Source: Sebaldella sp. S0638 | GTDB taxonomy: Bacteria > Fusobacteriota > Fusobacteriia > Fusobacteriales > Leptotrichiaceae | Direction of reading: 5' to 3' | DNA: 64,000 bases | Assembly (NCBI RefSeq): GCF_024158605.1 | Contig: NZ_JAMZGM010000005.1 | Span: 41,234 to 105,233 of the forward strand | Shown: positions 55,540 to 64,000 of the stretch, piece by piece | Position numbering within the stretch: the first letter of the stretch is position 1 | How the letters are laid out: every line of letters begins with the position of its first letter | Notes under the pieces: model-generated | The model's database searches: none | Told to the model about the DNA's origin: nothing | Seen by the model: the letters and a program-made list of their open reading frames with translations, nothing else | Program-made: the position numbers and the translations under genes

Positions 55540-56600
55540 GGGAACTACATGTTAATCTGGGAGAAAATTCTTATGATATTCTTTTTGGCAGTAATCTGCT
55601 AAAAAATCTTCCGGAATATATAAAGCGAGTTTATAAAGGAAAGAAATTATTTATAATAACAGATAATAATGTGGAAAAATATTATAGAAAACAAATGGAA
55701 GAACTGCTGAAAGATTATGATTTCACTTTTTATATTCTGGAAGCCGGCGAGAAATCAAAAACATTGGAAAATGTATCGAAAATATATAAAGCAATGATAA
55801 ATGCCGCTTTGTCCAGAGATGACCTCGTGGTTGCTTTCGGCGGCGGAGTTACAGGTGATATAGCAGGATTCGCAGCTGCCACTTATATGAGGGGAGTTCC
55901 TTTTATACAGATTCCCACTACATTACTGTCACAGGTAGACAGCAGCGTGGGAGGAAAAGTCGGTGTGGATCTTGAAGAGGGGAAAAATCTGGTAGGTGCA
56001 TTTAATCAGCCGAAGATAGTTTTAATTGATACATCTGTATTAAAGACTCTTACAGACAGATATTTTTTTGACGGTTTGGCGGAAGTGGTGAAGTATGGCT
56101 GCATATATGATGAGGAACTGTTCTCTCTTTTGGAAGAATTGAAAAGCAGGGAAGAAGTAATGGAGCATATAGAAGACATATTATACAGATCATGTGATAT
56201 AAAGAGAGAAGTAGTGGAAGAAGATGAGAAAGAACATGGTCTTAGAATGATACTGAATTTCGGGCATACTGTAGGACACGGACTGGAACAGTATTATAAT
56301 TATGAAAAATATACCCACGGGGAAGCAGTATCTCTGGGAATGGCAGAGATATTAGAGACCGGTGAGATAGAAGGAATAACTGAGAAAGGAAGTTTTGAGA
56401 GAACGAAAAAACTTCTGGAACAGTTTCATCTTCCTGTAGAGGACAAATATAACAGAGAAGATGTACTAAAAATCATGAAAAGAGATAAGAAGAATAAAAA
56501 GGGCGAAGTGAATTTTGTAATGATAGAAAAAATAGGTAAGTGCAAAATAGTAAAGATAAGTGAAGATAAGATGTATGATTTTTTATATAAAAACAGATAA
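55536..56600 (+). CDS. aroB: 3-dehydroquinate synthase
   Basis: A 354-residue NAD- and metal-dependent enzyme that cyclises DAHP, the second shikimate step. The NAD loop is VAFGGGVTGDIAGFAAATYMRG, with IPTTLLSQVDSSVGGKVGVD and the zinc ligands in LNFGHTVGHGLE and THGEAVSLGM. It is translationally coupled to the GNAT gene and followed by aroA after 15 bases. Confidence 0.96.
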   Translation: MRELHVNLGENSYDILFGSNLLKNLPEYIKRVYKGKKLFIITDNNVEKYYRKQMEELLKDYDFTFYILEAGEKSKTLENVSKIYKAMINAALSRDDLVVAFGGGVTGDIAGFAAATYMRGVPFIQIPTTLLSQVDSSVGGKVGVDLEEGKNLVGAFNQPKIVLIDTSVLKTLTDRYFFDGLAEVVKYGCIYDEELFSLLEELKSREEVMEHIEDILYRSCDIKREVVEEDEKEHGLRMILNFGHTVGHGLEQYYNYEKYTHGEAVSLGMAEILETGEIEGITEKGSFERTKKLLEQFHLPVEDKYNREDVLKIMKRDKKNKKGEVNFVMIEKIGKCKIVKISEDKMYDFLYKNR

Positions 56601-56615
56601 AATGGAGGAAAAAAC

Positions 56616-57890
56616 TTGGAGATAAAGATTATACCAACAAAATTAAGAGGTGAAATTAATATACCGCCGTCAAAGAGTTATTCTCACAGAGCAGTTATAG
56701 CAGCTGCACTTGCTGATGGTGAAAGCCGTATAGGAAACCTGAATTTTTCTGTGGATATTCAGACAACAACAGATATAATGAAAAATTTTGGTGCAGTAAT
56801 AGAGCAGGGTGAAGATTACCTGAAAATAGAAGGAAATAAAGGGAATGTAGTAATAGAAAATAATTATATCCAGTGTAATGAGTCAGGATCTACAATCAGA
56901 TTTATAATCCCTATTGCTTTAAGCAAAAATAACGGACAGCTCACAATTGACGGAAAAGGAAAACTGGTAGAGAGACCTTTGGATACATATTATAAAATTT
57001 TTGATAAACAGGGAGTAGAGTACAAAACTACAAACGGAAAACTTCCGTTATATGTGGAAGGAGAGCTTAAGGCTGATACATTTGAAGTAGAAGGTAATAT
57101 CAGTTCACAGTTTATAACAGGTCTTTTGTATGCTCTGCCGCTTTTGGACGGAGATTCGGAAATAATAATAAAAGGTCCTTTGGAATCTAAGGGGTATGTT
57201 GATCTTACGCTTAAAATACTGGAAATGGCCGGAGTAGAAATTAAAAATAATAATTATAAAAGTTTTCAGGTAAAAGGAAATCAAACCTATAAAGAATTCG
57301 ACTATACAGTGGAGGGCGACTATTCACAGGTAGCTTTCTGGATAGTAGCCGGTATATTAAGTGAAGAAATAAACTGTAAGAATGTGTATAAAGACTCGCT
57401 TCAGGGAGACAGGGCAATAGTGGAAATAGTACAGAAAATGGGAGCAAATCTTGAAATAAATGATAAGAATATAAAAGTTTTTCCCGGAGAAACAAAAGGG
57501 ACAGTAATAGATGTATCACAGTGTCCGGATATAGCTCCGATACTTACTGTACTTGCAGCTTTGAGTGAAGGGGAGACAAGAATAATAAACGGTGAACGTC
57601 TGAGAATAAAAGAGTCAGACAGAATAACTTCCATGAGAACTGAGCTGAATAAGCTCGGGGCTGATATAAAAGAAGACGGGGATACTCTGATAATAAACGG
57701 TGTAAAAGAATTAGAAGGCGGAGTGGCTGTAGACTCGTGGAATGATCACAGAGTAGCAATGGCACTGGCAATAGCTTCCATAAAATGTAAAAATCCTATT
57801 CTTATCACAGGTGCAGGTGCAGTGAGAAAATCTTATCCGAATTTCTGGAATGACTTTGTGAGTATGGGCGGAAAAATTGGGGAGATTTAA
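56616..57890 (+). CDS. aroA: 3-phosphoshikimate 1-carboxyvinyltransferase (EPSP synthase)
   Basis: A 424-residue enzyme joining PEP to shikimate-3-P. The marks are INIPPSKSYSHRAVIAAALADGES, NESGSTIRFIIPIA, GNISSQFITGLLYALP and WNDHRVAMALAIAS, with KESDRI near the C-terminal domain. The start is a TTG at 56616 with GGAGG upstream; no ATG fits. The sequence NESGST where others have N-A-G-T-A-x-R resembles class II enzymes, but sensitivity to glyphosate cannot be told. Confidence 0.95.
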   Translation: MEIKIIPTKLRGEINIPPSKSYSHRAVIAAALADGESRIGNLNFSVDIQTTTDIMKNFGAVIEQGEDYLKIEGNKGNVVIENNYIQCNESGSTIRFIIPIALSKNNGQLTIDGKGKLVERPLDTYYKIFDKQGVEYKTTNGKLPLYVEGELKADTFEVEGNISSQFITGLLYALPLLDGDSEIIIKGPLESKGYVDLTLKILEMAGVEIKNNNYKSFQVKGNQTYKEFDYTVEGDYSQVAFWIVAGILSEEINCKNVYKDSLQGDRAIVEIVQKMGANLEINDKNIKVFPGETKGTVIDVSQCPDIAPILTVLAALSEGETRIINGERLRIKESDRITSMRTELNKLGADIKEDGDTLIINGVKELEGGVAVDSWNDHRVAMALAIASIKCKNPILITGAGAVRKSYPNFWNDFVSMGGKIGEI

Positions 57891-57926
57891 ATTTTTTGTA
57901 AAAATAAAGACTAAAAAAGAGGTGTC

Positions 57927-58628
57927 ATGGGAAAAATAATATATAGTTTTTTACTTATAATATTAACAGGAAATTTTATTTATGCTGAAAATATTAAAAA
58001 TACAGATTTCGAAAAAAAAGTATTGAAAAGAAAACAAATACTGCTGACTAATGAGATGGAATATAAAGACGGTCAGTCTTCAAATGGAGCATCAGCATTT
58101 CTAATACATTATAATGGAGAAATATATGCTGTTACAGCAAAACATCTTTTAGGAAAAGCAATGGGAATAGTGCCGGAAGTATTGCCTTCAAATTTTAACA
58201 GCGAAATAAAAGAATGGACTCTTTTTAGAAGATACAGTCCAAATGAAAAACTGACAGTAAAAAAATTAATATCAGAAGATGATAATATGAGTAATGATGT
58301 AATTCTTTTTCAGATAAACGAGATTCCAAGGAAAACTCCCCCATTAAAGGTAAGTACAGAAAAGTTAATAGAGAATAAAAAATATTATTTGATAGGATGC
58401 CCGTATAAAGAAACCACATGTAATCAAAATATTTATAGAATATCTTATAAAGAAAAACAACATAATATGGAAATTTTTACTTTGGAATCAGAACTTGAAT
58501 TATCTGGTTTCAGCGGGGCTCCAATAGTGGATGAAAAAGGAGATGTAGTATCAATACTTGTAGCTGGATGGGCAAATAACACAATAGGAAGCATTGATCT
58601 AAGAACAGTTTTAAAAAATATAGAATAA
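57927..58628 (+). CDS. Secreted trypsin-like serine protease
   Basis: A 233-residue protein with a signal peptide (IIYSFLLIILTGNFIYA). The mature part reads as a trypsin-like domain: His73 in VTAKHLLG, Asp124 in SNDVILF and Ser196 in SGFSGAPIVDEKGDVVS, the place of GDSGGP. There is no PDZ domain. The substrate is unknown. It starts 36 bases after aroA with RBS AGAGGTG, so it is co-transcribed with shikimate genes without a visible functional link. Confidence 0.8.
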   Translation: MGKIIYSFLLIILTGNFIYAENIKNTDFEKKVLKRKQILLTNEMEYKDGQSSNGASAFLIHYNGEIYAVTAKHLLGKAMGIVPEVLPSNFNSEIKEWTLFRRYSPNEKLTVKKLISEDDNMSNDVILFQINEIPRKTPPLKVSTEKLIENKKYYLIGCPYKETTCNQNIYRISYKEKQHNMEIFTLESELELSGFSGAPIVDEKGDVVSILVAGWANNTIGSIDLRTVLKNIE

Positions 58629-58724
58629 GAACAGGTAAAATAAAAAAGTACGCTTGAAAATAAGAATGTCATAAAAACAGGTTACGAAGAAACGGTATTA
58701 AATTATCAATTTAAGGGGAAAAAT

Positions 58725-59570
58725 ATGAATAATTTAAAGACACTTATGGAAAAAAGCAGAGAAAAAAAGGCACTTGATGAATTTATCGGAGCGGTTTATA
58801 AAAAAGACGGTGAAGTAAAGTTTCGTTTTAGAAAAGATTATGAGAAGCTTTTTGTTCCCGCCGCACTATATGATGAATTTCTGGGCGGAAAAAACTATGA
58901 CGGTGTAATTGCATTTGTCATAGAAAGTCCTCATATACATGAATTTAAGATCGATATCAGCTTGTATCCCGAGGGAAGGTATAATGCAAGACCGCTTAAC
59001 AATCCCAGTACAAAAAAATATCTGAAAAAGATGGTGGAAGGGCCTTTGAAAAACTTTTTTTCTGACAGAATAAAAGAAGGAGAAATCTATCTGTTTCTCA
59101 TAGTGAACTCTGTACAATACCAGTGTTCTCTGGGAGAAAAAACCGATAATTACAGGGATTTACTCTTTGTGGCAAACTGGATGAAAAACTGCAGAACAGA
59201 TTTTTTGGATAGAATAAAGCAATATTCACCTGATCTGTATGTAAATTCATGTACTAAAGGAAGTATAAATAAAAAATTTTTAATGGATAATTTTAAGCTG
59301 GATATTTCAGCAGATAAAAACAGTCTTTTATGTGCAAAAGAAACAAAGGGAATACTCACTTTACAGGATATTGTGGAGTCTGCCTTAGAAATAGAAGGTA
59401 TGATAAATAAGGGGAATTATCTGAAATATAATCATCCAAGCTATTTTGTATATCAGGAAGCAAGGGGAAACGGGAATATATTTTATCCTGCACCAAAATT
59501 TCTTGATGAAAACAGTATAATATATTTTGGAAAACAGAAAAAAACTGGTGATAATCCGGGATTATTCTAA
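58725..59570 (+). CDS. Unknown protein with uracil-DNA-glycosylase-like motifs
   Basis: A 281-residue soluble protein. Two stretches resemble the active-site loops of the UDG superfamily: FVIESPHIHEF (ESPH 67-70), like GExPG or ExP motifs, and KYNHPSYFV (NHPS 236-239), like the HPS loop. The middle holds IYLFLIVNSVQYQCSLGE and LYVNSCTKGS. I recognise no named family, so the glycosylase link is weak inference. It has RBS AAGGGG and lies 97 bases after the protease gene and 26 before aroC. Confidence 0.65.
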   Translation: MNNLKTLMEKSREKKALDEFIGAVYKKDGEVKFRFRKDYEKLFVPAALYDEFLGGKNYDGVIAFVIESPHIHEFKIDISLYPEGRYNARPLNNPSTKKYLKKMVEGPLKNFFSDRIKEGEIYLFLIVNSVQYQCSLGEKTDNYRDLLFVANWMKNCRTDFLDRIKQYSPDLYVNSCTKGSINKKFLMDNFKLDISADKNSLLCAKETKGILTLQDIVESALEIEGMINKGNYLKYNHPSYFVYQEARGNGNIFYPAPKFLDENSIIYFGKQKKTGDNPGLF

Positions 59571-59595
59571 CAAGAAAATAAACAGGAGGTAACAA

Positions 59596-60696
59596 ATGAG
59601 CGCAAACTGGGGTAGAAACTACAGAATTTCTATTTTCGGAGAATCACACGGAAAAGCTTTAGGTGTAAATATTGACGGAATACCTGCCGGAACAAAACTG
59701 GATCTTGATTTTATCAAAGAAGAAATGCAGAGAAGAGCACCGGGAAAATCAGAATTCTCCACACCAAGAATAGAAAAAGATGAATTTGAGATACTAAGCG
59801 GGTATATTAATGAACTCACTACAGGAACTCCTTTATGTATGATAATAAGAAATACAGACCAGAGATCAAAGGATTACTCGGAGCTTGCTCAGAAAATGAG
59901 ACCGGGACATGCTGATTACAGCGGTTTGATGAGATATAAGGGATTTAATGATATAAGAGGAAGCGGACATTTTTCCGGTAGAATAACAGCATCAATTGTA
60001 TTTGCGGGAGCAGTGGCAAAATTAATTCTTAAAGAAAAAGGAATACATGTCGGAGCTCATATAAAAAGCATTTTTGATACAGAAGACAGAGAATTTGAGG
60101 ATAAAGACAGAAATCCGGAATCTTTTGACAATTTGAGAAAAGAATTCCTTCCCTTTTTAAATAAGGAAATAAGAACTTCTCTGGAAAATAAAATAAGAAA
60201 GATAAAAGATGAAGGTGATTCTGTGGGCGGAGTAGTGGAAATTTCCGTGATAGGAATGCCCGCTGGTGTTGGAGATCCTTTCTTTAATTCGCTGGAGAGC
60301 GAACTGGCTTCTATGATGTATTCGATACCGGCTGTAAAAGGTCTTGAATTCGGAGCGGGGTTTTCCATTGCAGAGATGCTTGGCTCAGAGGCAAATGATG
60401 AAATGTATTTTGATAATGATAAAAATCTAAAAACTTTTACTAATAATAACGGTGGGATAATTGGCGGGATTACAAACGGGGAACCTGTGAATTTTAAAGT
60501 TGCAATAAAGCCGCCGGCTTCTATCAGTAAAAAGCAAAAAACAGTAAATATAGTAACTAAGGAAAATACAGTTCTTGAAGTAACAGGAAGACATGATCCT
60601 GTGATAGTTCCCAGAGCTGTGGTGGTTCTGGAATGTGCAACAGCTATTGTAATGCTGGACTGCCTTCTTGAAGCTGAAAAAAACAGGGGATTATAA
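59596..60696 (+). CDS. aroC: Chorismate synthase
   Basis: A 366-residue FMN-dependent enzyme, the last shikimate step. It starts NWGRNYRISIFGESHGKALGV; further marks are RPGHADYSG, GSGHFSGRITASIVFAGAVAK and RHDPVIVPRAVVV near the end. RBS AGGAGGT. It completes the set with the DAHP synthase gene, aroB and aroA; aroD, aroE and aroK are missing from this window. Confidence 0.96.
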   Translation: MSANWGRNYRISIFGESHGKALGVNIDGIPAGTKLDLDFIKEEMQRRAPGKSEFSTPRIEKDEFEILSGYINELTTGTPLCMIIRNTDQRSKDYSELAQKMRPGHADYSGLMRYKGFNDIRGSGHFSGRITASIVFAGAVAKLILKEKGIHVGAHIKSIFDTEDREFEDKDRNPESFDNLRKEFLPFLNKEIRTSLENKIRKIKDEGDSVGGVVEISVIGMPAGVGDPFFNSLESELASMMYSIPAVKGLEFGAGFSIAEMLGSEANDEMYFDNDKNLKTFTNNNGGIIGGITNGEPVNFKVAIKPPASISKKQKTVNIVTKENTVLEVTGRHDPVIVPRAVVVLECATAIVMLDCLLEAEKNRGL

Positions 60697-60744
60697 TATT
60701 ATTTAGTTCTGCACTAGAAATCTATTTTTTAAAGAGGTAAGAAA

Positions 60745-61707
60745 ATGAAAAAAAATACCATATTGGATATAGCTAAATTGGCGGGGGTCAGTAAATCGAC
60801 AGTTTCCAGAGTCATTAACAATGAATCGGGCGTAAAAGAGGAAACTAAGATAAAGGTTTTGAAAGTAATAAAGGAAAATAACTTTTCCCCTTCCAAAAGT
60901 GCAAGAGAACTAAGGGGGATAAAAGTAAAAACATATGGAATACTTGTTACAAGGCTGGATTCCAATTCAGAGAGCCAGGTCGTGAGAGGTATTACAAAAG
61001 AACTTTATAAAAATAACTGTGATTATCTAATATTGGAAAATCAGTTTTCTGTGGAAAAAACGAAACATTTTGTGGACACTCTCCTGAAAAGAGATGTTGA
61101 TGGTTTTATAGTATTTGCAATTGCCAATGAAAAATATGATTTTCTGAAAGATACCGGGAAAAGAGTAGTGCTTATAGGTCAGGATGTAGGAGGGTTTAAC
61201 TGCATTGTATATGATGACTATAATGCGGTAAAAATGGTATTGGATTATTTATGGAAATCAGGAAAAAGGAAAATAGCCTATGTAGGTGTTCATAGAAATG
61301 ATCCCACTACAGGTGAGAAAAGATATAAGGCATATGAAGATTTTGTAAATATGAAAAAAATAAAAAATATTTCCGGATTTGGAAATTTTGAATATTATTC
61401 GGGATACGAAGTTGCTGAAAATATTAATGAAAATGATATTGATGCAATTGTGTGCGGGACTGATAATTTGGCACTTGGAGTAAAAGAGTATCTCAGAAAG
61501 AAAAATATAAATGATGTAGTGGTAACAGGAATCGGAAATAATAATTTATTAAGATTTTTAGATTCCAATCATACAAGTATAAGTTTTTCATACGAACAAT
61601 CTGGCGAAAAAGCAGTTCAAATAGTTACAGACATAAAAAATACAAAAATTAATACTTATACATTTAAAGCTGAATTAATTTTAAATAATGTACTTGACAA
61701 TTCCTGA
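60745..61707 (+). CDS. treR: Trehalose operon repressor, LacI family
   Basis: A 320-residue regulator. The N-terminal helix-turn-helix reads ILDIAKLAGVSKSTVSRVINN. The following FSPSKSARELRG and ILVTRLDSNSES closely match E. coli TreR as I remember it, as do YDDYNAVKMVLD and GVHRNDPTTGEKRYKAY in the sugar-binding domain. TreR binds trehalose-6-P as inducer. A perfect LacI-type palindrome lies between it and treB. RBS AGAGGTAAG. Confidence 0.93.
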   Translation: MKKNTILDIAKLAGVSKSTVSRVINNESGVKEETKIKVLKVIKENNFSPSKSARELRGIKVKTYGILVTRLDSNSESQVVRGITKELYKNNCDYLILENQFSVEKTKHFVDTLLKRDVDGFIVFAIANEKYDFLKDTGKRVVLIGQDVGGFNCIVYDDYNAVKMVLDYLWKSGKRKIAYVGVHRNDPTTGEKRYKAYEDFVNMKKIKNISGFGNFEYYSGYEVAENINENDIDAIVCGTDNLALGVKEYLRKKNINDVVVTGIGNNNLLRFLDSNHTSISFSYEQSGEKAVQIVTDIKNTKINTYTFKAELILNNVLDNS

Positions 61708-61722
61708 AAATCAGGGTACATT
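61694..61722 (+). promoter_or_regulatory. treB: Sigma-70 promoter of treB inside the treR end
   Basis: TTGACA (61694-61699), a 17-bp spacer and TACATT (61717-61722). The predicted start is near 61729, shortly before the operator. Confidence 0.8.
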
Positions 61723-61735
61723 ATTATTGTTTAAT

Positions 61736-61747
61736 GGGAACGTTCCC
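61736..61747. promoter_or_regulatory. TreR operator
   Basis: GGGAACGTTCCC is a perfect 12-bp palindrome with the central CG of LacI-family sites, and matches the known E. coli TreR box as I remember it. It lies just after the treB start point, so a bound repressor would block elongation or initiation. Confidence 0.88.
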
Positions 61748-61767
61748 TGAATAAGGAGGATAAAATA

Positions 61768-63240
61768 ATGAGTAAATATAGTGAAGAATCAGGAAAATTA
61801 TTGGAATATATCGGCGGAAAAGAAAATATTATAAGTGTAACACATTGTGCAACGAGATTGAGGTTTGCTCTGGTAGACGATACAAAAGCAGATACTAAAA
61901 AAATCGGGGAACTCGAGACTGTAAAAGGAACATTTGTTAATGCAGGGCAGTTTCAGGTAATAATAGGAAATGATGTGGCGGATTTCTATAAAACATTTAT
62001 AAGTGCCGCCGGGCTTGAAACAGCTTCAAAAGATGAGGTGAAAAAAGAGGCTTTGAAAAAACAGTCCTTTTTACAAAAAATGATTGCGCATCTGGCAGAA
62101 ATATTCGTACCGTTATTACCCGCTATTATAGCAGGAGGTCTTATACTTGGATTTAGAAATATTCTTGGTGATATGAAAGTATTTGGAAACGGGACACAAA
62201 GTCTGACTGAACTGCACTCTTGGGCAGCAACATTAAATGATTTCTTATGGTGGTTTGGTAATGCTATTTTTCCATTCTTACCGGCATTGGTAGCATGGTC
62301 TACTGTGAAAAAATTCGGCGGTACAGAGGTACTCGGGGTAGTTTTAGGAATTATGCTTGTTTCTCCGGAATTTTTTATGAATGCATACCAGTATGGAAGT
62401 CTTGCCACTGATCACGCGGTATTAGCAGAAGCTTTGGAAAAAGGAAACTATATATGGCATATTTTCGGTCTTAATATAGCTAAAGTAGGGTATCAGGCAC
62501 AAGTGCTTCCAGCGATATTTTCCGGGATTACACTTTGCTATATTGAAAAATGGTTCACAAAACGTGTACCTGAAATATTAAAGCTTGTGGTGGTACCATT
62601 TATGGCACTCTTTATTACAGGAATACTTACGGTTACAATAATAGGACCTGTGGCTAGAGAAATAGGGAACTATATTGCGCTGATATTTAAAACATTGATG
62701 CTTACACCAGGATTGAAGTATCTGGGAGGATTTGCATTCGGGCTTCTTTATGCACCGCTGGTAGTAACAGGACTGCATCATACGTTTCTTGCAGTAGACT
62801 TTCAGCTGATAGCAGATCCGACATTACAGGGAACCATGATATGGCCTATGATTGCATTAAGCAATATAGCACAATCTGGTGCAGTGGCAGCAACTTACTT
62901 TATATATAAAAAAGATAAAAAACAGGAATCACTTTCAGCTTCGGCAACAATATCTGCATGGCTTGGTGTTACAGAGCCGGCGATGTTCGGGGCGAATTTA
63001 AAATATATGTATCCTTTTGTGGCAGCTATTACAGCTTCAGCGATAGCAGGATTAATTTCGGCAGCTTTCGGCGTGCTTGCAGGAGGAGTAGGGATAGGGG
63101 GACTGCCAGCTATTCTGGCAATAAAGGCGCAGTATTGGCCTGGTTATATTATTGCTATGGCAGTAGCACTTTTTGGGTCATTTTTTCTGACTTTCGTTTT
63201 TAAAGGAATATATGATAAAAGACAGGGATTAAATAAGTAA
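61768..63240 (+). CDS. treB: PTS trehalose transporter EIIBC
   Basis: A 490-residue membrane protein. The EIIB domain is first, with phospho-Cys27 in SVTHCATRLRF; the EIIC domain follows with FVPLLPAIIAGGLILGFRNI, TGLHHTFLAVDFQLI and GVTEPAMFGANLKY. There is no EIIA domain, as in E. coli TreB, which borrows EIIA-Glc. It imports trehalose as trehalose-6-P. treC (phosphotrehalase) is not next to it, since a terminator and a gene-free region follow. RBS AAGGAGG. Confidence 0.95.
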   Translation: MSKYSEESGKLLEYIGGKENIISVTHCATRLRFALVDDTKADTKKIGELETVKGTFVNAGQFQVIIGNDVADFYKTFISAAGLETASKDEVKKEALKKQSFLQKMIAHLAEIFVPLLPAIIAGGLILGFRNILGDMKVFGNGTQSLTELHSWAATLNDFLWWFGNAIFPFLPALVAWSTVKKFGGTEVLGVVLGIMLVSPEFFMNAYQYGSLATDHAVLAEALEKGNYIWHIFGLNIAKVGYQAQVLPAIFSGITLCYIEKWFTKRVPEILKLVVVPFMALFITGILTVTIIGPVAREIGNYIALIFKTLMLTPGLKYLGGFAFGLLYAPLVVTGLHHTFLAVDFQLIADPTLQGTMIWPMIALSNIAQSGAVAATYFIYKKDKKQESLSASATISAWLGVTEPAMFGANLKYMYPFVAAITASAIAGLISAAFGVLAGGVGIGGLPAILAIKAQYWPGYIIAMAVALFGSFFLTFVFKGIYDKRQGLNK

Positions 63241-63267
63241 ATGTAGCGTTTTTAGAATTATTTGAAG

Positions 63268-63308
63268 CAGTTTGTGTACAATTATAAAAGTATACAGACT
63301 GTTTTTTT
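63268..63308 (+). terminator. Intrinsic terminator of treB
   Basis: CAGTTTGTGTAC (63268-63279) pairs with GTATACAGACTG (63290-63301), with two G-T pairs, followed by seven T residues. Confidence 0.88.
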
Positions 63309-64000
63309 ATTTCATATACATATATTTGTAGAACATTTTTTTGTTTTTGTGTATATATTTAAATTTATTATAATTATTTATAAATGTTATATAATGTTAA
63401 TTTTTTTAATTAATAGAAAATAAAAGTAAAATATTTTCAAAATGATTATTTGAAATACTCTTTTCTTAAAATATTTATATCAAATATGTTCTACAATTTT
63501 AAATATTAAAAATGTTATAAAATATTTTTTTAAATAAACTTATGTTTATGATGAAATGTTAGTATTTTAAGTATATAAATAACTTTAAATAAGATCCTAT
63601 CTAATGTTTGTACTAAAAATGATGTAAAAAATACTATAAAAAAATTTTACAATAAAAATTTAAAATAAATTGATAAAATATGTTGAAAATTGTGAATTTT
63701 TTTGATAAAATCTTAATGCAGATAAAAGTATAAATTTTATCTACATAATTCTATTTGTGTTTAATTATTTATAATTATGATTTTTTTATGTAAATAATAT
63801 ATTAAATTTAATTAGAAAAGGGTTTTGAAAAAAATAGTATCTCAGCTAAATAAGATTTTATATGTCAGATGAGTAAAACTGCTTTATGAAATTAAATATA
63901 CAGCTGGGGAACTAAGACGAAAATTAGACCAGTTATAAAATGTCAAGGAAAAAAAGAAGAATTTTTAAATAAAAAAATGAGTATCACAAAATAGACAGCA
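63309..64000. other. Very AT-rich gene-free region at the right edge
   Basis: About 690 bases with no supportable frame on either strand. It has one 8-bp hairpin (AGATAAAA/TTTTATCT, about 63720-63742) and several GATAAAAT words. The last 150 bases are less AT-rich and purine-rich on the plus strand, which may be eroded coding sequence or a leader of a gene outside the window. Confidence 0.4.

Noticed and set aside
1-64000. Prophage, transposon, integron or CRISPR-Cas genes
   Set aside because: I looked for transposases, integrases, Cas proteins, phage structural genes, direct-repeat arrays and tRNA-linked attachment sites on both strands and found none that I could support.

Overview
This is a low-GC, AT-rich bacterial chromosome segment with densely packed genes. 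The best guess is a member of the Fusobacteriota, probably family Leptotrichiaceae (Sebaldella or Leptotrichia-like). The reasons are an envelope with an outer membrane (a giant type Va autotransporter of the fusobacterial kind and a separate beta-barrel porin) combined with very AT-rich codons, GAGGTG-type ribosome binding sites and strong intrinsic terminators. The assignment is inference from gene content; no rRNA, tRNA, CRISPR array, prophage or insertion sequence was found.

Layout. 1-7.9 kb: small membrane protein and Hsp20 (minus strand), acyltransferase, secreted amidase, typA/bipA, a DUF937 protein, a LUD protein, a DMT exporter and a flavin-type oxidase. 7.9-9.4 kb: about 1.4 kb without an intact gene that still ends in a perfect intrinsic terminator, probably a gene relic. 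9.7-17.2 kb: one autotransporter of about 2,440 residues with its own consensus promoter. 17.4-24.2 kb: rpmF and a fatty-acid synthesis cluster (fabH, fabD, acpP, fabF), into which a LiaF-like membrane gene and a zinc-finger/HTH/DUF2087 regulator are inserted, then rnc. 24.2-28.9 kb: coaD, radA, disA (c-di-AMP synthesis), DUF1385, lipoprotein hydrolase. 29.0-31.5 kb: polar amino-acid ABC importer behind a likely attenuator leader. 31.5-32.7 kb: a leucine-rich-repeat gene broken by one amber codon.

33.3-35.5 kb: prfA and prmC, a coupled release-factor/methyltransferase pair in which PrmC has a duplicated N-terminal domain. 35.7-42.6 kb: DKNYY-repeat protein, queA, three uncharacterised tightly packed genes, rsmD, xseB, ispA, a lipoprotein and pgeF. 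42.6-47.1 kb: an amino-sugar locus (nanE, a glucose-family PTS EIICB, an outer-membrane channel, an RpiR-type regulator). 47.4-52.2 kb: a complete minus-strand branched-chain amino-acid importer (livJHMGF). 52.7-60.7 kb: shikimate/aromatic genes (DAHP synthase, tyrA, aroB, aroA, aroC) with a GNAT enzyme, a secreted trypsin-like protein and an unknown protein with uracil-DNA-glycosylase-like motifs interspersed. 60.7-63.3 kb: treR and treB with a perfect TreR-type palindrome between them. 63.3-64.0 kb: very AT-rich, no gene seen.

The most interesting items are the unusual regulator with its 20-bp inverted repeat inside the fab cluster, the PrmC domain duplication, the single-nonsense LRR gene, the UDG-like unknown, the relic before the autotransporter, and several leader or intercistronic hairpins that look regulatory.
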